Shown piece after piece: positions 44,901-57,531 of a DNA stretch of 64,000 bases. Made by a program: the position numbers and the translations under genes. The notes below the pieces were generated by a model. That model worked only from the letters and a program-made list of their open reading frames with translations, did not search any database and was not told the DNA's origin. The stretch is from Myxocyprinus asiaticus (taxonomy: Eukaryota; Chordata; Actinopteri; Cypriniformes; Catostomidae): assembly GCF_019703515.2 (NCBI RefSeq), contig NC_059347.1, positions 21,604,501 to 21,668,500 of the forward strand, written 5' to 3'. The stretch's first letter is position 1; every line of letters starts with the position of its first letter.

Positions 44901-46508
44901 CCTTTACAATTTGTCTATTTTGCAGTTCTAAACTAATATTTATAGATTAGCCATTTAGTCCTTATATAACAACACGAAAAGTACATTCTTTGCATTTTTT
45001 AAGAAAGTACACTGAAGTAGGCGCTTTTATTTTTTTATTTTTTTTTTACGTATTTCTGTTACAAAACATGGCCATGCAGAGCAATCATATGACATTCTTT
45101 TACTTGAGGATTCAACGTTTATCTGATTTTGAAGAATCTGAATTCTTACAATTTTTTATCCTTTTTTTTTTTTTTTTCAGTACACATACTGCACAGATAC
45201 AAAGATATAAATAATCTGCAAATGAGGTAACAACAAAGATAACCTATTAGACTCACCATGCCATTGACATAAATATGTTGGGAAGAAGAAGCCACCAATA
45301 CCAATCTCCTGCATTGGAGAAAACTGCCATCAGAAGACCAACCAAGATTCCATTATATCCATACAGGCCGGCTGCGATTGCACCTCTGAGGACAATATAA
45401 TAAACTGAGACTTTGCTCCAACATTTAGAACAGCACAATGCATTATATATCACCACATAAATACCTGTTTTGACAGAGGATGAGGGCAGAGATTGTAGCA
45501 AACAATGTGCCAACAAAACCATTTAGTGCCCACCATCTGTTCTGGAGGATCAGTCCAGCAAAGATGATCAGTCCACTGAGAGGGTTATTCACAAACATCA
45601 CCTGAGCTGCCCCACGCAGCACCCAGTCCAAAATCTGCAGCAAGATAAACTGCCCTGTATGGAGTAAAGTGTGATGTAGGAGAATTATTTAAAAAAAAAA
45701 AAATTTAAAAAACAAAAGGGAAAAAATACATAATATAAATCAAGACTTTTCTGTAATTCCAAATGACAGAAGCCTAATTGTATAACACTGTTACTCATTT
45801 GCAAAACTGTATAATTTTTGCTTGCTAGGTATCTACAGGTATTGCGAAAATATATCTGTCTGAAAATTAATAGATCGAGCCGTTAGATCATGAATGTATA
45901 AACTAAATAAACAGATATGTTTAGAAATGTGTTTGAGCCTTTGTCTTAGTAAGAATGCATTGTTTTAATTTGGGTGTGGATCATATTTTTAGCTTCTTAG
46001 GAAGTATGTGCACTAAAACACAAACAAACAAAACAGCAGTGCACATTAACTAAAACAAAATGCACATCTAACAGATTTCTCTTTGAGTAACTAGAATAGT
46101 TGCATTTTAGAACAACTGAACAATGCAGTGTTTTATAATAAGACAGCTGTGAAGTCTGTCATGTCACCTGATCATTGTGGTGAAGGAAACTGAACATTTT
46201 AGTTGGCTTTGAACCAGGCTTAACTCTACTCATTTAGGGAGGTAACACTCCTACTTATTATTCACTGCAAATAAGCAGTTTTTTCTTCAAGATCTAAATT
46301 TGGATCCTCACTAAGGACTAATGGTTAACATTGTACCTTTCATCCATTCACCAAACACAGCCATGTCTCCAGCAATGTAAGAGACCCACTGGATGAGTTT
46401 TGCTTTAACCTTCTGATGTGCAGGTGGCCTCTCGGATCGCTGCTGCTCATTTTTCTCTAGGTACTGCTGTTTCTTTTGCTCTGTTTTTTCAGTGACTGGA
46501 TTCTCCAT
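41588..46508 (-). CDS. slc14a2: urea transporter (SLC14 family), 8 coding exons
   Basis: A polytopic plasma-membrane channel for passive urea movement. Coding exons in transcript order: 46508-46337, 45654-45465, 45385-45257, 44071-43879, 42763-42616, 42524-42390, 42259-42210, 41929-41588. All junctions are GT-AG and phase-consistent: 1359 nt, 452 aa. The duplicated SLC14 signature LPxxTxPF appears once per half: LPVFTLPF at 180-187 and LPACTWPF at 342-349. Other family blocks are [40 protein letters not shown] and FGLWGYN. The start ATG (46508) has +4 G, and the acceptor upstream (46566-46568) fits a non-coding first exon. The N-terminus is K/E/Q-rich and the C-terminus has a long charged tail. 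Fish urea transporters are usually named slc14a2; UT-A versus UT-B type was not resolved. Confidence 0.93.
42616..42763 (-). CDS. slc14a2: urea transporter exon 5
   Basis: Encodes [20 protein letters not shown], then [16 protein letters not shown]. This is the conserved start of the second homologous half of SLC14 proteins. The acceptor is ccacacag and the donor G|gtaaga. Confidence 0.92.
43879..44071 (-). CDS. slc14a2: urea transporter exon 4: first LPxxTxPF signature
   Basis: A 193-nt exon reading [15 protein letters not shown], then [16 protein letters not shown] and GHYNHHFP, ending in complete codon phase at gtaaat. LPVFTLPF is the first of the two repeat signatures that line the urea pore in this family. 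Confidence 0.92.
46337..46508 (-). CDS. slc14a2: urea transporter first coding exon
   Basis: Starts [19 protein letters not shown], a charged cytoplasmic N-terminus, then ends [19 protein letters not shown], which matches the segment leading into the first membrane helix of SLC14 proteins. The donor is G|gtacaa. Open sequence continues upstream in frame without an ATG to a probable acceptor, so the exon likely runs 46565-46337 with a short 5' UTR part. Confidence 0.85.
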
Positions 46509-47218
46509 GAGTGGTTGCAGCTCCTGAACAATTTCATAGAGAATGTCATTGATTAATTTGTGGCACTGATCAAAAACATTAAAGTTTGTGAAACAATTTT
46601 AGGATTGATATTATTTGGAGTGGGCTAAAATCTTGTTTATGTTCCTCTGGTTTGAGTATGATTTCCCATTTCCATGAAAATATCACACCTTTGTATGTTG
46701 AGTGTTTGAATGTTCACAAGAAGAGGTTTTGAAGAGAAGTGGGATATTCAGCTGGACAGCCTTCAAAATAAAATTGATAAATATTGTTTATTATTTAATT
46801 CTTTATTAAGCTGTTAACCCTAAAAAAAAAGCTTTTGTATCCTGAGGGATACAAACATTTAAGAGACTGAGGATAGGAGCTATGGTCTGTCAAATTTTTG
46901 TGAAAAATATTTTAAAGGAGGTCCCTGCAAATACTGAGGACATGTGAATTCAAAATCTTTATCTAAAAGTAAAAAGACAGCATTTCCTATCTTTTCAGTG
47001 TTGTTTTCTTGGTTTCTACAAGCTATAAAATTGAAAATAAAAGCAATATTTTAGAAGAAAAAAAAAACAGAAATGTATAATGTGTTGAAAAATAGCAATT
47101 AATTAATTTTCAGAGGTACCTTATATGCTTGCACTTTTAGGTTTAAAGAAGTTTGAAATACCATCATACTAAATTAGACAGATGATTGTTATTTTGTGAG
47201 AAAGAAATAGAGATCTAC

Positions 47219-47402
47219 CTTAGTACTTTGTGTTCCAGGCATAAATGGGATCAGTTTTAGTGGCAATATGCTCCATAAACCAGCAACCATGAAGTAACAC
47301 AAAGCCAGTCTCTAGAAAGTTCTTATCGTGCTGTACTGCATGCAGTGCTCCTCCTCTACTCGCGCAGCACTGATGCAAATGTATGACAGAGTTTTCTCTC
47401 AT
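47219..47402 (-). other. slc14a2: candidate 5' non-coding exon of the urea transporter
   Basis: On the minus strand a block ends CACAAAGTACTAAG|gtagat, a good donor, about 650 bp upstream of the inferred acceptor of the first coding exon. The stretch has short open frames with an in-frame stop just before the donor, so it would be untranslated leader. No clear TATA box was seen upstream. Confidence 0.35.
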
Positions 47403-47970
47403 TCTCTCTGCATTCCTTGAAGTTCAGTCCTTTTTGATAGAGTTGCTTAAGCAGGTTTCTGTCTCTGATTTAGCTGCTATTTAGATCTGATTAGCTGTTA
47501 AAAGCCATAAAAATTCCACATACTGACTTCTAGTTCACACAAAGTCCTGAAATTTCCACTGTGTTGGAAATCAATAACTGTTAAAAATTCATTTTCACAT
47601 GCAATCACTAAATAACTTCAAAAAACAAACAAAAAAATTGTCTAAAAAATAAACAAATAAAAATAAGCAGATTGTATAGAACAAGCATGGTTTAACTCAG
47701 ATCACAGTTTGCTAATTAGCTGAGTTGTGAAGAAAACAAAACAAAAGAACCACTGTTGTCCTGACCATTTGTAACTGTACTGTTCATAAGTGCATTTGTG
47801 AGAAGTAACTGTGTCATTCAGGAGAACTGCAGACCAATGTATAAACTGTCTTCATATTTGAGTTGAACTTCTGTTTCCAGCTTTCAGCAAAGGCCAGTGT
47901 TTTAATCACTAATAGTGCTTTTTATTAGGATTAAACATGGAGGGGTGTGTGTTCTCTAAACCTCACCTAT

Positions 47971-48160
47971 GGAATCAGAATCAGAATCAGCTTTATTGCC
48001 AAGTATACTTACACATACAAGGAATTTGTCTTGGTGACAGGAGCTTCCAGTGTACAACCATACAAAAACAATACAAAAACAGCAGCAAGACATAGATCAT
48101 AATAAAAAAATATAAACAAATTATACACATACATACACACATACACATGGGTAGTGCAAA
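47971..48160. repeat. LINE 3'-end-like repeat (inverted)
   Basis: Starts ggaatcagaatcagaatcag, then ctttattgccaagtatactt and ggaatttgtcttggtgacag. This resembles the complement of a fish LINE 3' end finishing in a short simple repeat. Only the 3' end is present. Confidence 0.5.
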
Positions 48161-48189
48161 TCTAATACAATCTGTTATGTACAGTGCAT

Positions 48190-48907
48190 ATTTGTGGGAG
48201 ATGCCACTGATTTGGGGTTATTGGGGGTTAGGTGTGCCGACATGGCATGTTCATGCGCGGCTTGCGGACCGGTCAAGGACAATGGTAATTTCATGAATTA
48301 CTTATAATAAATTATCCCCAACATGGAGACAGGATCGGGATCTAACAGCAAATGATAATGTGTACTTTTCTTCACTTCAGACAGGTGAGCTGTTACACAC
48401 AAATTCAGTTTATAAGCTGCAGTCAAATCATTTGTTACAAAGCAGCCATCCTCAGATTCAGTCTTGAGCTCAATCACAGCTGTTTTGGGATATTCTTTTA
48501 CTGTTCGTAATAGTCTGATCCGCTTAGGCTACTTAAGTCTACTAAAGTGCGTATGGGTGCGTTCCCATAACTACATATACATGGCCTCTCTGATCATTAA
48601 AGTATCAAAATATAGCAACAAGTAGACAATGAAAACACATTTTATTGTATAGTAAGTTGCTGTAGTTGGAAAAGTTATTACACATGGACAGAATTTCCAG
48701 TGTTTTTTGTCAGCAACACAGACAGCAGATTTGGTGTCATTATTAATTATTTATTTGGGGTATTGTGTTATGGGACTTTCTGGGTGAACATTCTCCCCTC
48801 ACCTGCATCAGCATCTATTCTCCTGGACTATTTAAAGGGTCGTTCACCTCTGGCCACTGTCTTTTTTAACCCATTCATGTCCATAACAGAAACATCTTTG
48901 CTCACAA
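48190..48907 (+). repeat. left arm of a large inverted duplication
   Basis: Inverted match of 59260-59917. From 48275 to about 48708 the two arms differ at only a few positions by eye. The left arm then has about 90 bp (48709-48798) absent from the right arm, after which the match resumes (cacctgcatcagcatctatt) to ctcacaa. The arms share no recognised transposase or gene. Confidence 0.88.
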
Positions 48908-49799
48908 ATTTAGATATGCTTGTAAGATACACAGATATGTAATAAAAGACAATGAAAAACAAGCATGTGAATGCAACAAAGAATAATGTGTGCTATTATA
49001 ATATTTACAGGGTGGCACATAGTATGTTATACAAATTTGTTACTCCAGCATGCGACATGCTTCATATCAGAACAATCATAATGATTGTGATCCATCACCA
49101 AACAATTAACACACACACACACAAAATACAGAATAGACCAAAATAATGTATGTCTGCCTTGGTGAAATATTTCATGTCTGATTGTCAATGTGGTTGGATG
49201 TGCATGATTATAAAGTGGTGAGATATCACGTACAAAGCACAGACACAAGTGGAGATTGGTTTGACAATAGTGAGCCCCTTCTCCTGTGATTACTGCATTG
49301 TGGGAAACATACTGCAGGAGATGGCCAAATTGCAGCAACCAGACTGTCGTGAGGATATTTAGCCGTATCCAGGAGTTGTAGAAACACTTCAGAAACTCAT
49401 TAGAATTATTATTCACTAGTACAGCAGATGCTTATTGACATGAGCAAACGTCAGCAAATGGGTGCTGGTTTACATGCATAGTAAAACAAACCTGTACACA
49501 TCGAAAGTTATAGTATTTTACAGTAAAATATAAGAAGGTAATAAGACAAAAAGTTATGATAAATGGACAGTGAATGTATATAAAAACATTAAAAGAAGAT
49601 AGTCACAATTAAAACCATTAAGTAATATTTTGGAAAATTTGTACTGAGATCTCTTAATACAGTGGGAATCATGTATATTATGGATTATGCAAAAGAAAAG
49701 GTTGAAAGTCTTTGTTGAGTTTAAACCAGTGATTAAAAAACCTCAATTGATGTTTCTGTCATCAGATCCAGAGAGATTATATTAAAGAGTTAGAGTACA
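48908..49799. other. spacer DNA, no gene
   Basis: AT-rich with a short (AC)n near 49110. No recognisable coding or repeat family. It ends in the left target-site duplication of the L1-like LINE (aaagagttagagtaca, 49784-49799). Confidence 0.5.
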
Positions 49800-49935
49800 T
49801 TATCGGGGGACGCCATGCGAGAAGCAGACGTGTGAGACACGAGCTCTGCGATCTTTGCTAGTTTTTTATTATTTTCATGTTATAATCTGGTTAGATTCGA
49901 TACATCCAATTACATACTTGCTCTTTGAGGTAAAT

Positions 49936-50581
49936 ATGGCAAAGAAGTCAAAATTCTCAGACTCTGGAGACATTAAAAGACACTTACGTGTTCAAGCTGA
50001 GGCCTCTGACAGGACTGCAGACCGGAGACACGATTTGGGAAGCACATCGGGAGAAAATATTCAGCGTCAGTTGTCCAACATGTCGGTGATGCTGACGAAG
50101 GTTCTTGCTGACTTGGAGGATCTCGCTATAATACGTTGATCGATTATGGCGATGGAAACAAAATTCTCTGAGTTGTTTACAAGAGTGACAGAAGTTGAAA
50201 AACAAATCGATTATATTGAGTCATCAGAAAGGGAATTAACCGCTAATCTGCCTGCGTCCAAAACAGATTTAGATTTAGGAAAAACTGGAATATTTTGAAA
50301 ATATGAGCCGAAGGAATAACATACGAATTGTTGGAATTCCTGAGCATGAAGAGGGCAGAGATATGGTGAAATTCCTGAACGAGCTCTTCCCGAGTCTGCT
50401 CGACATAACAGGCCAGAAGCTGGAAATTGAGCGAGCTCACAGAGTCCCAGCTCACAGATCTGCTGAGGGAGATAGGCCTCGATGCATTCTGGCCAAATTT
50501 CTGAGATCATCCAATAAAGATCTCGTGTTGCGCCAGGCGAGGAGCAAAGGGAAAATATCTTTTATAAAGTTGACGGGCTGA
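49936..50581 (+). pseudogene. L1-like ORF1 remnant
   Basis: Starts MAKKSKFSDSGDIKRHLRVQ. A stop follows IIR at 50137-50139. A following segment begins MSRRNNIRIVGIPEHEEG and continues with an RRM-like and C-terminal domain (ERAHRVPAHRSAEG, then RPRCILAKFLRSSNKD), the typical L1 ORF1p RNA-binding region. At least two lesions break it. Confidence 0.75.
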
Positions 50582-51298
50582 GTAAGTTATGGTTTATTTT
50601 TATTTTTTATTTTTTTTGCGGCCTCCGAGTTAGTTTGGTTCTTGATCATCCGAGGAACCGGGATGCCGGCTTTGTTTTTCGTGCTGGCTCCGCCTATCGG
50701 CTGGAGCTTGTTCTGTTGAATATCACTCCTTTGGAAAGCTGTGGATAAATCAGTTTGTTCTTTGTGCTTATTCCTCCTGCTGCTGGAGTCTGTTTTGTTG
50801 AGTATTTTTGCGGGACATTGGAATGATTATATCATCCGCTGAACTCATAACAGCCAGTTCACTGAACAATTGTTTGTCTGTCCGAGAAAACTGAACGGCT
50901 TTATATCAGCTGGAGTTTATTTTGTGGAGGAACACACCTTCGAGACAGTTCTGTGAATGAATTTCTGCCTGTTGGCTGGGGTCTGTTTTACAAAGTATTT
51001 TCTGTTATGTAATTTTGCCTTACAAAATTTGAGCAGAAGCACCGGACTTGAGCAATCCGATGGCAAAGTTGTCGCTGGGGCTCTTGTAGGCGTACATGGA
51101 CCTTTTGAGTTTAGAGGGATTGTCGCCGGTTGGCGCTGTCGTGCGCGGAGTTAACGCGCACATTTTTCTTTTTTCTGTTTGTTTTGTTCAGGGGGATGTT
51201 TGGGGTTTGATTGTTGCATTAATGGGGAATGTGGTCTGTACAATCTTGTTTTTGACACACAATTTATTTATTTTTATTATATCAAAATGTCAAATGTT

Positions 51299-54200
51299 AA
51301 TATGAGTGTACTATCTCTCTCCACATGGAATGTAATTGGGTTGGGGCACCCCATAAAAAGAAGGAAGGTTATTTCTTTTCTTAAACGTAAGAAATATGAT
51401 ATAGTGTTTCTTCAAGAAACACATCTCTCCTCGCAGGAAGCTGAAAAATTTGGGAAGATATGGGTTGGACATGTTTTCTTTAGTGCTGGCTCAAGTAAAA
51501 GCAAGGGAGTCATTATATTGATTAATAAACATCTACAATTCAAATGTCTCAAACAGATTAAAGATAAATTAGGGAGAGTCATTATTGTTTTAGCAGAAAT
51601 TCAGGGGCAAAGGTTGATTTTGGCTAATATTTATGTGCCTAACGCTGATGATCAGGGCTTTTTTATAGATCTTGAAGGGATGTTGCAAACCGCTGGCACC
51701 CCTCATGATATAATATTGGGAGGAGACTTTAATCTTTTGATGGACTCAGTCCTTGATCATAGTGAAGCAAAAGTGTGCAAGCCCCCTAGAGCAACACTGA
51801 TGCTTCACAGGATGTGTAAAATCTTGGTCTTGCGGATATTTGGCGACTTTTGAACCCATCTGGTAGGGACTATACATTTTTTTCATCAGTCCATAAGATT
51901 TATTCTAGAATAGATTTATTTTTGATATCTAAGTCCCTCATTTCATCTGTTATTGATTGCTCAATTGGAAACATTTTAGTCTCAGATCACACCCTGGTGA
52001 GTTTAGAGGTGTTGCCATATACAGAGAAAAAGAAATCATATAGTTGCCGCTTTAATGTATCCCTGTTGCAAAATCCTGAATTCCAACAAATGTTAAAGAC
52101 TGAAATCATTGTTTATGTGGAGACCAACTGGTCCTCAGTATCCTCTGTGGGCGTGGCTTGGGAGGCACTTAAGGCGGTTCTTAGGGGTCGGATCATACAA
52201 TATGCCTCATTCACCAAAAAATCCAAAGCACGAGAACTCGTGGAGTTGGAAGGGAATATTAAAAGTGCAGAGGCAGAGCTGAAGCGCCAAATGTCATCTG
52301 ATGCCCTCAGAGAATTGACTAGATTGAAATACAGGTATAATACTATTTTGTCGCGGAAGATGGAGTTTTGGTTATTCAGGGCAAGACAGTCATACTTTGA
52401 GTTGGGGGACAAAGCAGGGAAGCTTTTGGCTAGATATATAAAGCAGAGAGAGTTTTTTCTAAGATTCCCTCAGTGAAATCTGCTGGTGGTGAAATATTTA
52501 CCTCAGCCATTGATATTAATAATGCTTTTAAAGAATTCTATATTGATCTTTATAGTTCCACGTCTTCGTCTAATGATGAAGATATTAGAAATTTTGTGGA
52601 ACCATTAGATCTTCCTAAACTGACGACTGAGCAAAGAAATTGTCTTGATTCTGAGATAACCTTGGAGGTTATCAGATGGTTTTGCCGCAGAATTTTTTAG
52701 ATCCTATGCTACAGAATTGGCTCCACTTTTGTTAGAAGTTTATACGGAGTCATTAAAGAATGGAAAACTTCCTCCAACCATGACACAAGCCCAGATCAAT
52801 CTGATTCTTAAAAATGACAAAGATCCAAGCGAGTGTAAAAGTTACTGTCCAATTTCCCTGATCCAGTAAGATGTACAAATTTTGTCAAAAATTTTGGCTA
52901 ATCGAGTAAGTAAAGTTATGACTTCACTTATACATTTAGATCAGGTGGGGTTTATTCTTCTGATAACATTAGGCGTCTCGTCAATATCATGTGGTCAGTG
53001 GCGAATGATCAATCTCCGGTCGCTGCCATCTCACTTGATGCCGAAAAGCCGTTTGACATGGTAGAATGGGATTATCTTTTTAAGGTTTTGGAAATATACG
53101 GGTTCGGGAGTACGGTTATTGGATGGATTAAGTTACTTTATAGACACCCAGTAGCGGCGGTACAAACAAATGGACTAATTTCAGATTATTTTACTTTGGA
53201 TAGGGGCACCCGGCAGGGTTGCCCTCTTTCCCCATTATTGTTCTGTCTTGCCCTGGAACCATTAGCAGCCGTGATAAGAAGGGAAGATTTTCCAGGAGTG
53301 GTGACGGGAGGTATGGCGCATAAACTCTTGCTTTACGCAGATATTCTATTATTTGTCTCTGACCCCAGTAGATCTATGCCTTGCCTCCACAGAATTATTA
53401 ATTCCTTTTCTAAGTTTTCAGGATATAGAGTCAATTGATCTAAATCTGAAGCTTTGGCTCTGACAGCGTACTGCCCAGTAATGGCTTTCCAGCCGGGCGC
53501 TTTCCAGTGACCCAAACAGGGCATTAAGTATTTGGGTATTTTATTTCCAGCAAATTTGTGTGATTTAGTTAGAGTGAATTTTGACCCCTTAATAAAACGG
53601 TTTTCGAGCGATGTGGGCAGGTGGGCTTCATTACATTTATCTATGATTGGGAAGGTTAATGTTATTAAAATGAATTGTATTCCAAAATTCAATTACTTAC
53701 TGCAGTCTCTCCCTGTAGATGTCCCCCTCTCTTATTTCAAGCAATTTGAGAGCATAGCGAAGTCTTTCATTTGGAGTGGTAAGCGCCCCAGATTACATTT
53801 CAATCAGTTATATAGGCCGATTGACAAAGGTGGGCTAGGCCTACCCAAGATTTTGTTTTATTATTATGCATTCGGTCTCAGACATTTGGCTCATTGGTCG
53901 CTTCCACCTGAGAGAGCCCCTCCCTGGTTCTGTATAGAACAGGAAGTTCTTGCCCCTATTTCGCCACTGCAGAGCCTTTCTATCAAATTAATCGGAGAAG
54001 CTAAAGTACATCCCGTTATCTCGCACTTGAACTCGGTATGGACTAAAGTGTCCAGACTGTTTAATTCTGACATTTATTTAAATTTTGCCTCGAGCATATG
54101 GCTGAACCCCAAACTATGCATCAACAAGTCCCCTTTTTGCTGGTCAGAGTGGATTGGGAGGGGGGTTACTACACTCGGTGACCTGTATGAGAATGGAGTG

Positions 54201-54640
54201 TTGAGATCCTTTCAAAATTTGGTTCAACTTTTTGGGATTCCTAGATCTCAGTTCTATAAGTATTTACAGCTGCGTCACCTGCTCTGTACTGTTTTTGGGA
54301 GTGGTTTACACCCTCCTAAAGCGGCAGATACTCTGGGAGAGGTGATTACTGCTTTTGGAAAAGGTCACGAGGCATCTGTGTATTACTCCCTACTAATTCA
54401 GAGTATGGGAGACGGAACTTTAACTTTAACTAATTATGGGAGAAAGATCTAAATTTGGAGAGACAGTGGGCTGGGATTCTAAAAAATGACAAATCTGCAT
54501 CCAGAGATGCAAGGGTTTGCCTCATGCAATTTAAGATTTTACATAGAGTCTATTGGGCCCCTCTAGACTGCATAGGCTTGGTCTTAAAGATACACCCACC
54601 TGCTGGCGATGTCAATTAGAAGATGGAGACACAACCCATG
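51299..54640 (+). pseudogene. L1-like ORF2 remnant (endonuclease and RT)
   Basis: Endonuclease: SLSTWNVIGLGHPIKRR, FLQETHLS, LANIYVPN and IILGGDFNLLMDS, in order from about 51299. The RT follows in several frames: LDAEKPFDMVEWDYLFKVLE, GTRQGCPLSPLLFCLALEPL, and LLLYADILLFV, where the usual second D of the ADD box is replaced by I. Further text (KYLGILFPANL, then SLPVDVPLSYFKQF and SIAKSFIWSGKRPRL) matches the L1 C-terminal half. There are stops near 52470, 52700, 52868 and 53439 and frame changes throughout. Confidence 0.85.
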
Positions 54641-54864
54641 TCTTTTGGGGATGTGTTAAGATGCAGGAATTTTGGATGGGGTAGTGGGTGTTGTATATTG
54701 ATTCTGTATACGTGTGTTCTGCTATGTATATATTTAATGGTTGAATCAATAACAAATGTTAATAAAAAGAAAAAAAAAAAGAAAAAAAAAGAGTTAGAGT
54801 ACAAAAATGCAGAAGGCGGTGCCCAGTTGGTCTGATGATGGGCACCGCCCACCGCCCATAACTT

Positions 54865-56512
54865 GTTTAAATGACTGGCGTCCTGTTGCTCTGACCCCCA
54901 TTATCAGCAAATGCTTTGAGAGATCTAATCAGAGATTACATCTGCTCTGTGCTGCCTCCCTCTCTTGACCCGCTGCTGTTTGCTTACCGCAACAACCGCT
55001 CCATTGATGATGCCATTGCATCTACAATACACACTGCTCTCTCCCACCTGGAAAAAAAGAACACTTATGTGAGAATGCTGTTTGTAGACTACAGCTCAGC
55101 ATTCAACACCATAGTGCCCTCCAAGCTAGATGAGAAACTCCGGGCTCTGGGCTTAAACAGCTCGCTGTGCAGCTGGATCCTGGACTTCCTGTCAAGCAGA
55201 TGCCAGGTGGTTAGAATAGGCAGCAGCATCTCCTCCTCACTGACCCTCAACACTGGAGCCCCACAGGGCTGTGTTCTCAGCCCACTACTGTATTCCCTGT
55301 ACACACATGACTGTGTGGCAACACATAGCTCCAATGCCATCATTAAGTTTGCTGATGACACGACGGTGGTAGGTCTGATCACTGACAATGATGAAACAGC
55401 CTACAGAGAGGAGGTGCACACTCTGACACACTGGTGTCAGGAGCACAACCTCTCCCTCAACGTCAGTAAGACAAAGGAGCTTGTGGTGGACTTCAGAAGA
55501 AAAGACAGAGAACACAGTCCCATCACCATCAATGGAGCACCGGTGGAGAGAGTCAGCAGCTTCAAGTTCCTGGGTGTCCACATCACTGAGGAACTCACAT
55601 GGTCCATCCACACTGAAGTCGTTGTGAAGAAGGCTCATCAGCGCCTCTTCTTCCTGAGACGGCTGAGGAAGTTTGGAATGAACCGCCACATCCTCACACG
55701 GTTCTACACCTGCACTGTAGAGAGCAGCCTGACTGGCTGCATCTCCGCCTGGTACGGCAATAGCACCGCCCACAACCGCAAAGCACTGCAAAGGGTGGTG
55801 CGAACTGCCAGACACATCATCGGAGGTGAGCTTCCCTCCCTCCAGGAAATATATACAAGGCGGTGTGTGAAAAAAGCTCGGAGGATCATCAGAGACTCAA
55901 GCCACCCGAGCCATGGGCTGTTCTCACTGCTACCATCAGGCAGGCGGTATCGCAGCATCAGGACCCACACCAGCCGACTCCATGATAGCTTCTTCCCCCA
56001 AGCAATCAGACTTCTGAACTCTTGATCTCTCACAATCAATATACATCAGCGCTGCACTTTATTACCTTTACTCTTATATCTCACACTGGACTGTCATAAA
56101 TTATATTATTATTATATTATATTCTCTCTTAACAACTGACTATCAACCGACAGCCTGAATGTCAATACAGTACAATACTGTACATTCTATATTTACTACT
56201 ATATATACTTTTTTATATATTTTTATTTTTTATTTTTATTGAATAATGTGTATCTATATAGTGCATATTTTATACTGTACAGTGTATGTTATTATTTGTA
56301 TATTGTTGAGTGTAATTATGTGTATATCAGATGTTTCAATTGTGTTGTGTTAATTTGATGTTATTGTAAACTGGTATATGTCTCATCACTGTCACGACTG
56401 CTATGTTGATCGGAACTGCACCCAAGAATTTCACACACCATTGCACTTGTGTATATGGCTGTGTGACAATAAAGTGATTTGATTTGATTTTGATTTTGAT
56501 TTTGATTTGATG
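54865..56512 (+). mobile_element. Rex1/CR1-like LINE, 5'-truncated
   Basis: Begins inside the RT ([17 protein letters not shown]) immediately after the L1-like element. It carries a long open RT/C-terminal frame (54916-56025) and ends in a (TTTGAT)n-type tail after gtgacaataaagtgatttga. This is typical of 5'-truncated non-LTR insertion. No clear target duplication was found. Confidence 0.8.
54916..56025 (+). pseudogene. LINE reverse transcriptase, C-terminal 369 codons open
   Basis: RT motifs are intact in one frame: [53 protein letters not shown] and the catalytic [11 protein letters not shown], then [24 protein letters not shown] and the C-terminal [21 protein letters not shown] frame slip lies just before 54920, and the N-terminal endonuclease is missing by truncation. 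The element cannot move by itself. Confidence 0.85.
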
Positions 56513-57531
56513 TGTTGTCATTGTGATCAGTAAGTCTCTGGATCTGAGGGCTCTACAAGAAACATATTTTGGCATATCAACTGGCTAATGGGGGAAAGTG
56601 CATGACTTAAAGACAGATATTAAGATCTTAAAATAGGCTATATACTCCGACTAACTGGAAGCCAAAGCAGGAACTTCATATAGAAGTGGTGTGTGCTCTT
56701 GTCCTAGTTCCATTTAAAACTGTAGCATCATGATTCTGTACCACTTGAAACTAGCAAGCTTGGAGGAGACCTACTTGAAATTACTGCTAAAAAAATAACA
56801 AAACTGGTTAGCCTGAGATGCGCAAAACTGTAAATCACAGTTTTGATAATAGCTTCAATTTAAGTACAGTTTACTGTATTTGAAAAGGATAATCCACCCA
56901 GTATCAGTATTGCTTTCCATTGAGTCATGGTCAGTTAATTGAATTAATTTAAAGAGTGAAGTCATCCACTTTTCCTGGTTCCTGTTTTATCCTAACTGTA
57001 CTCCACATAACAGCAACAAGGCCTAAAGCCTCTCACACCCTGTCATTTTGCACTCTGTAGATAATGTACCTGTAGATGGTGCTGCAGGTTGTGGCCGACC
57101 TGCTAGTGTTGTGCTGATCAGGGTCTGAAAAAAACAACAGCATAATAATAATGTCAAGGTTGAAAAAGGAAAGGGCATAGCATTAATGTAGATCCCCTAA
57201 TATGATCATGATTTAAACACTGAGAAGTAATAGAATTTAAAAGACAAGTAATCACAGTAATATTACACTGCATTTTCACGGCGCATCAGAGAACCGGTGA
57301 GTACATTTTAATTTTTTTAATTTATTTTTTCTCTCTCTCTCCTCTCTCTCAAGCTGCCACTCCGCATTGGCCTTTCCCTCTCTTTTTAAGTTTTATTTAT
57401 ATTATCTTAATTTGGTACCGGCACCGTTACAGTGTGTATGTACCATGTTTTTTTGTTATTGTTTCCCTCCCCTTGTCCCCTCCCTCATCCAGGTAGGCAG
57501 GGATGACCTGCCGGCAGACGGGGCGAAAGGC
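56513..57531. other. spacer, no gene recognised apart from a possible small exon
   Basis: No repeat or long frame was identified. A CT-rich stretch occurs near 57330-57350. See the candidate minus-strand exon at 57070-57124. Confidence 0.4.
57070..57124 (-). CDS. candidate orphan exon (55 nt)
   Basis: On the minus strand, gtttttttcag precedes ACCCTGATCAGCACAACAC and the block ends CATCTACAG before gtacat. Read in its open frame it gives TLISTTLAGRPQPAAPST. The acceptor and donor are both good, but no partner exon could be linked. Chance is a real possibility for so short a block. Confidence 0.2.

Larger units (their letters stand above)
49800..54787 (+). mobile_element. L1-like LINE, near full length, with TSD and poly(A)
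   Basis: Flanked by a 16-bp direct repeat aaagagttagagtaca at 49784-49799 and 54788-54803. The 3' end is an A-rich tail (54768-54790). ORF1 remnants span 49936-50581 and ORF2 remnants 51299-54640. The 5.0 kb length with both ORFs suggests little or no 5' truncation. Stops and frameshifts in both ORFs make it inactive. Confidence 0.9.
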
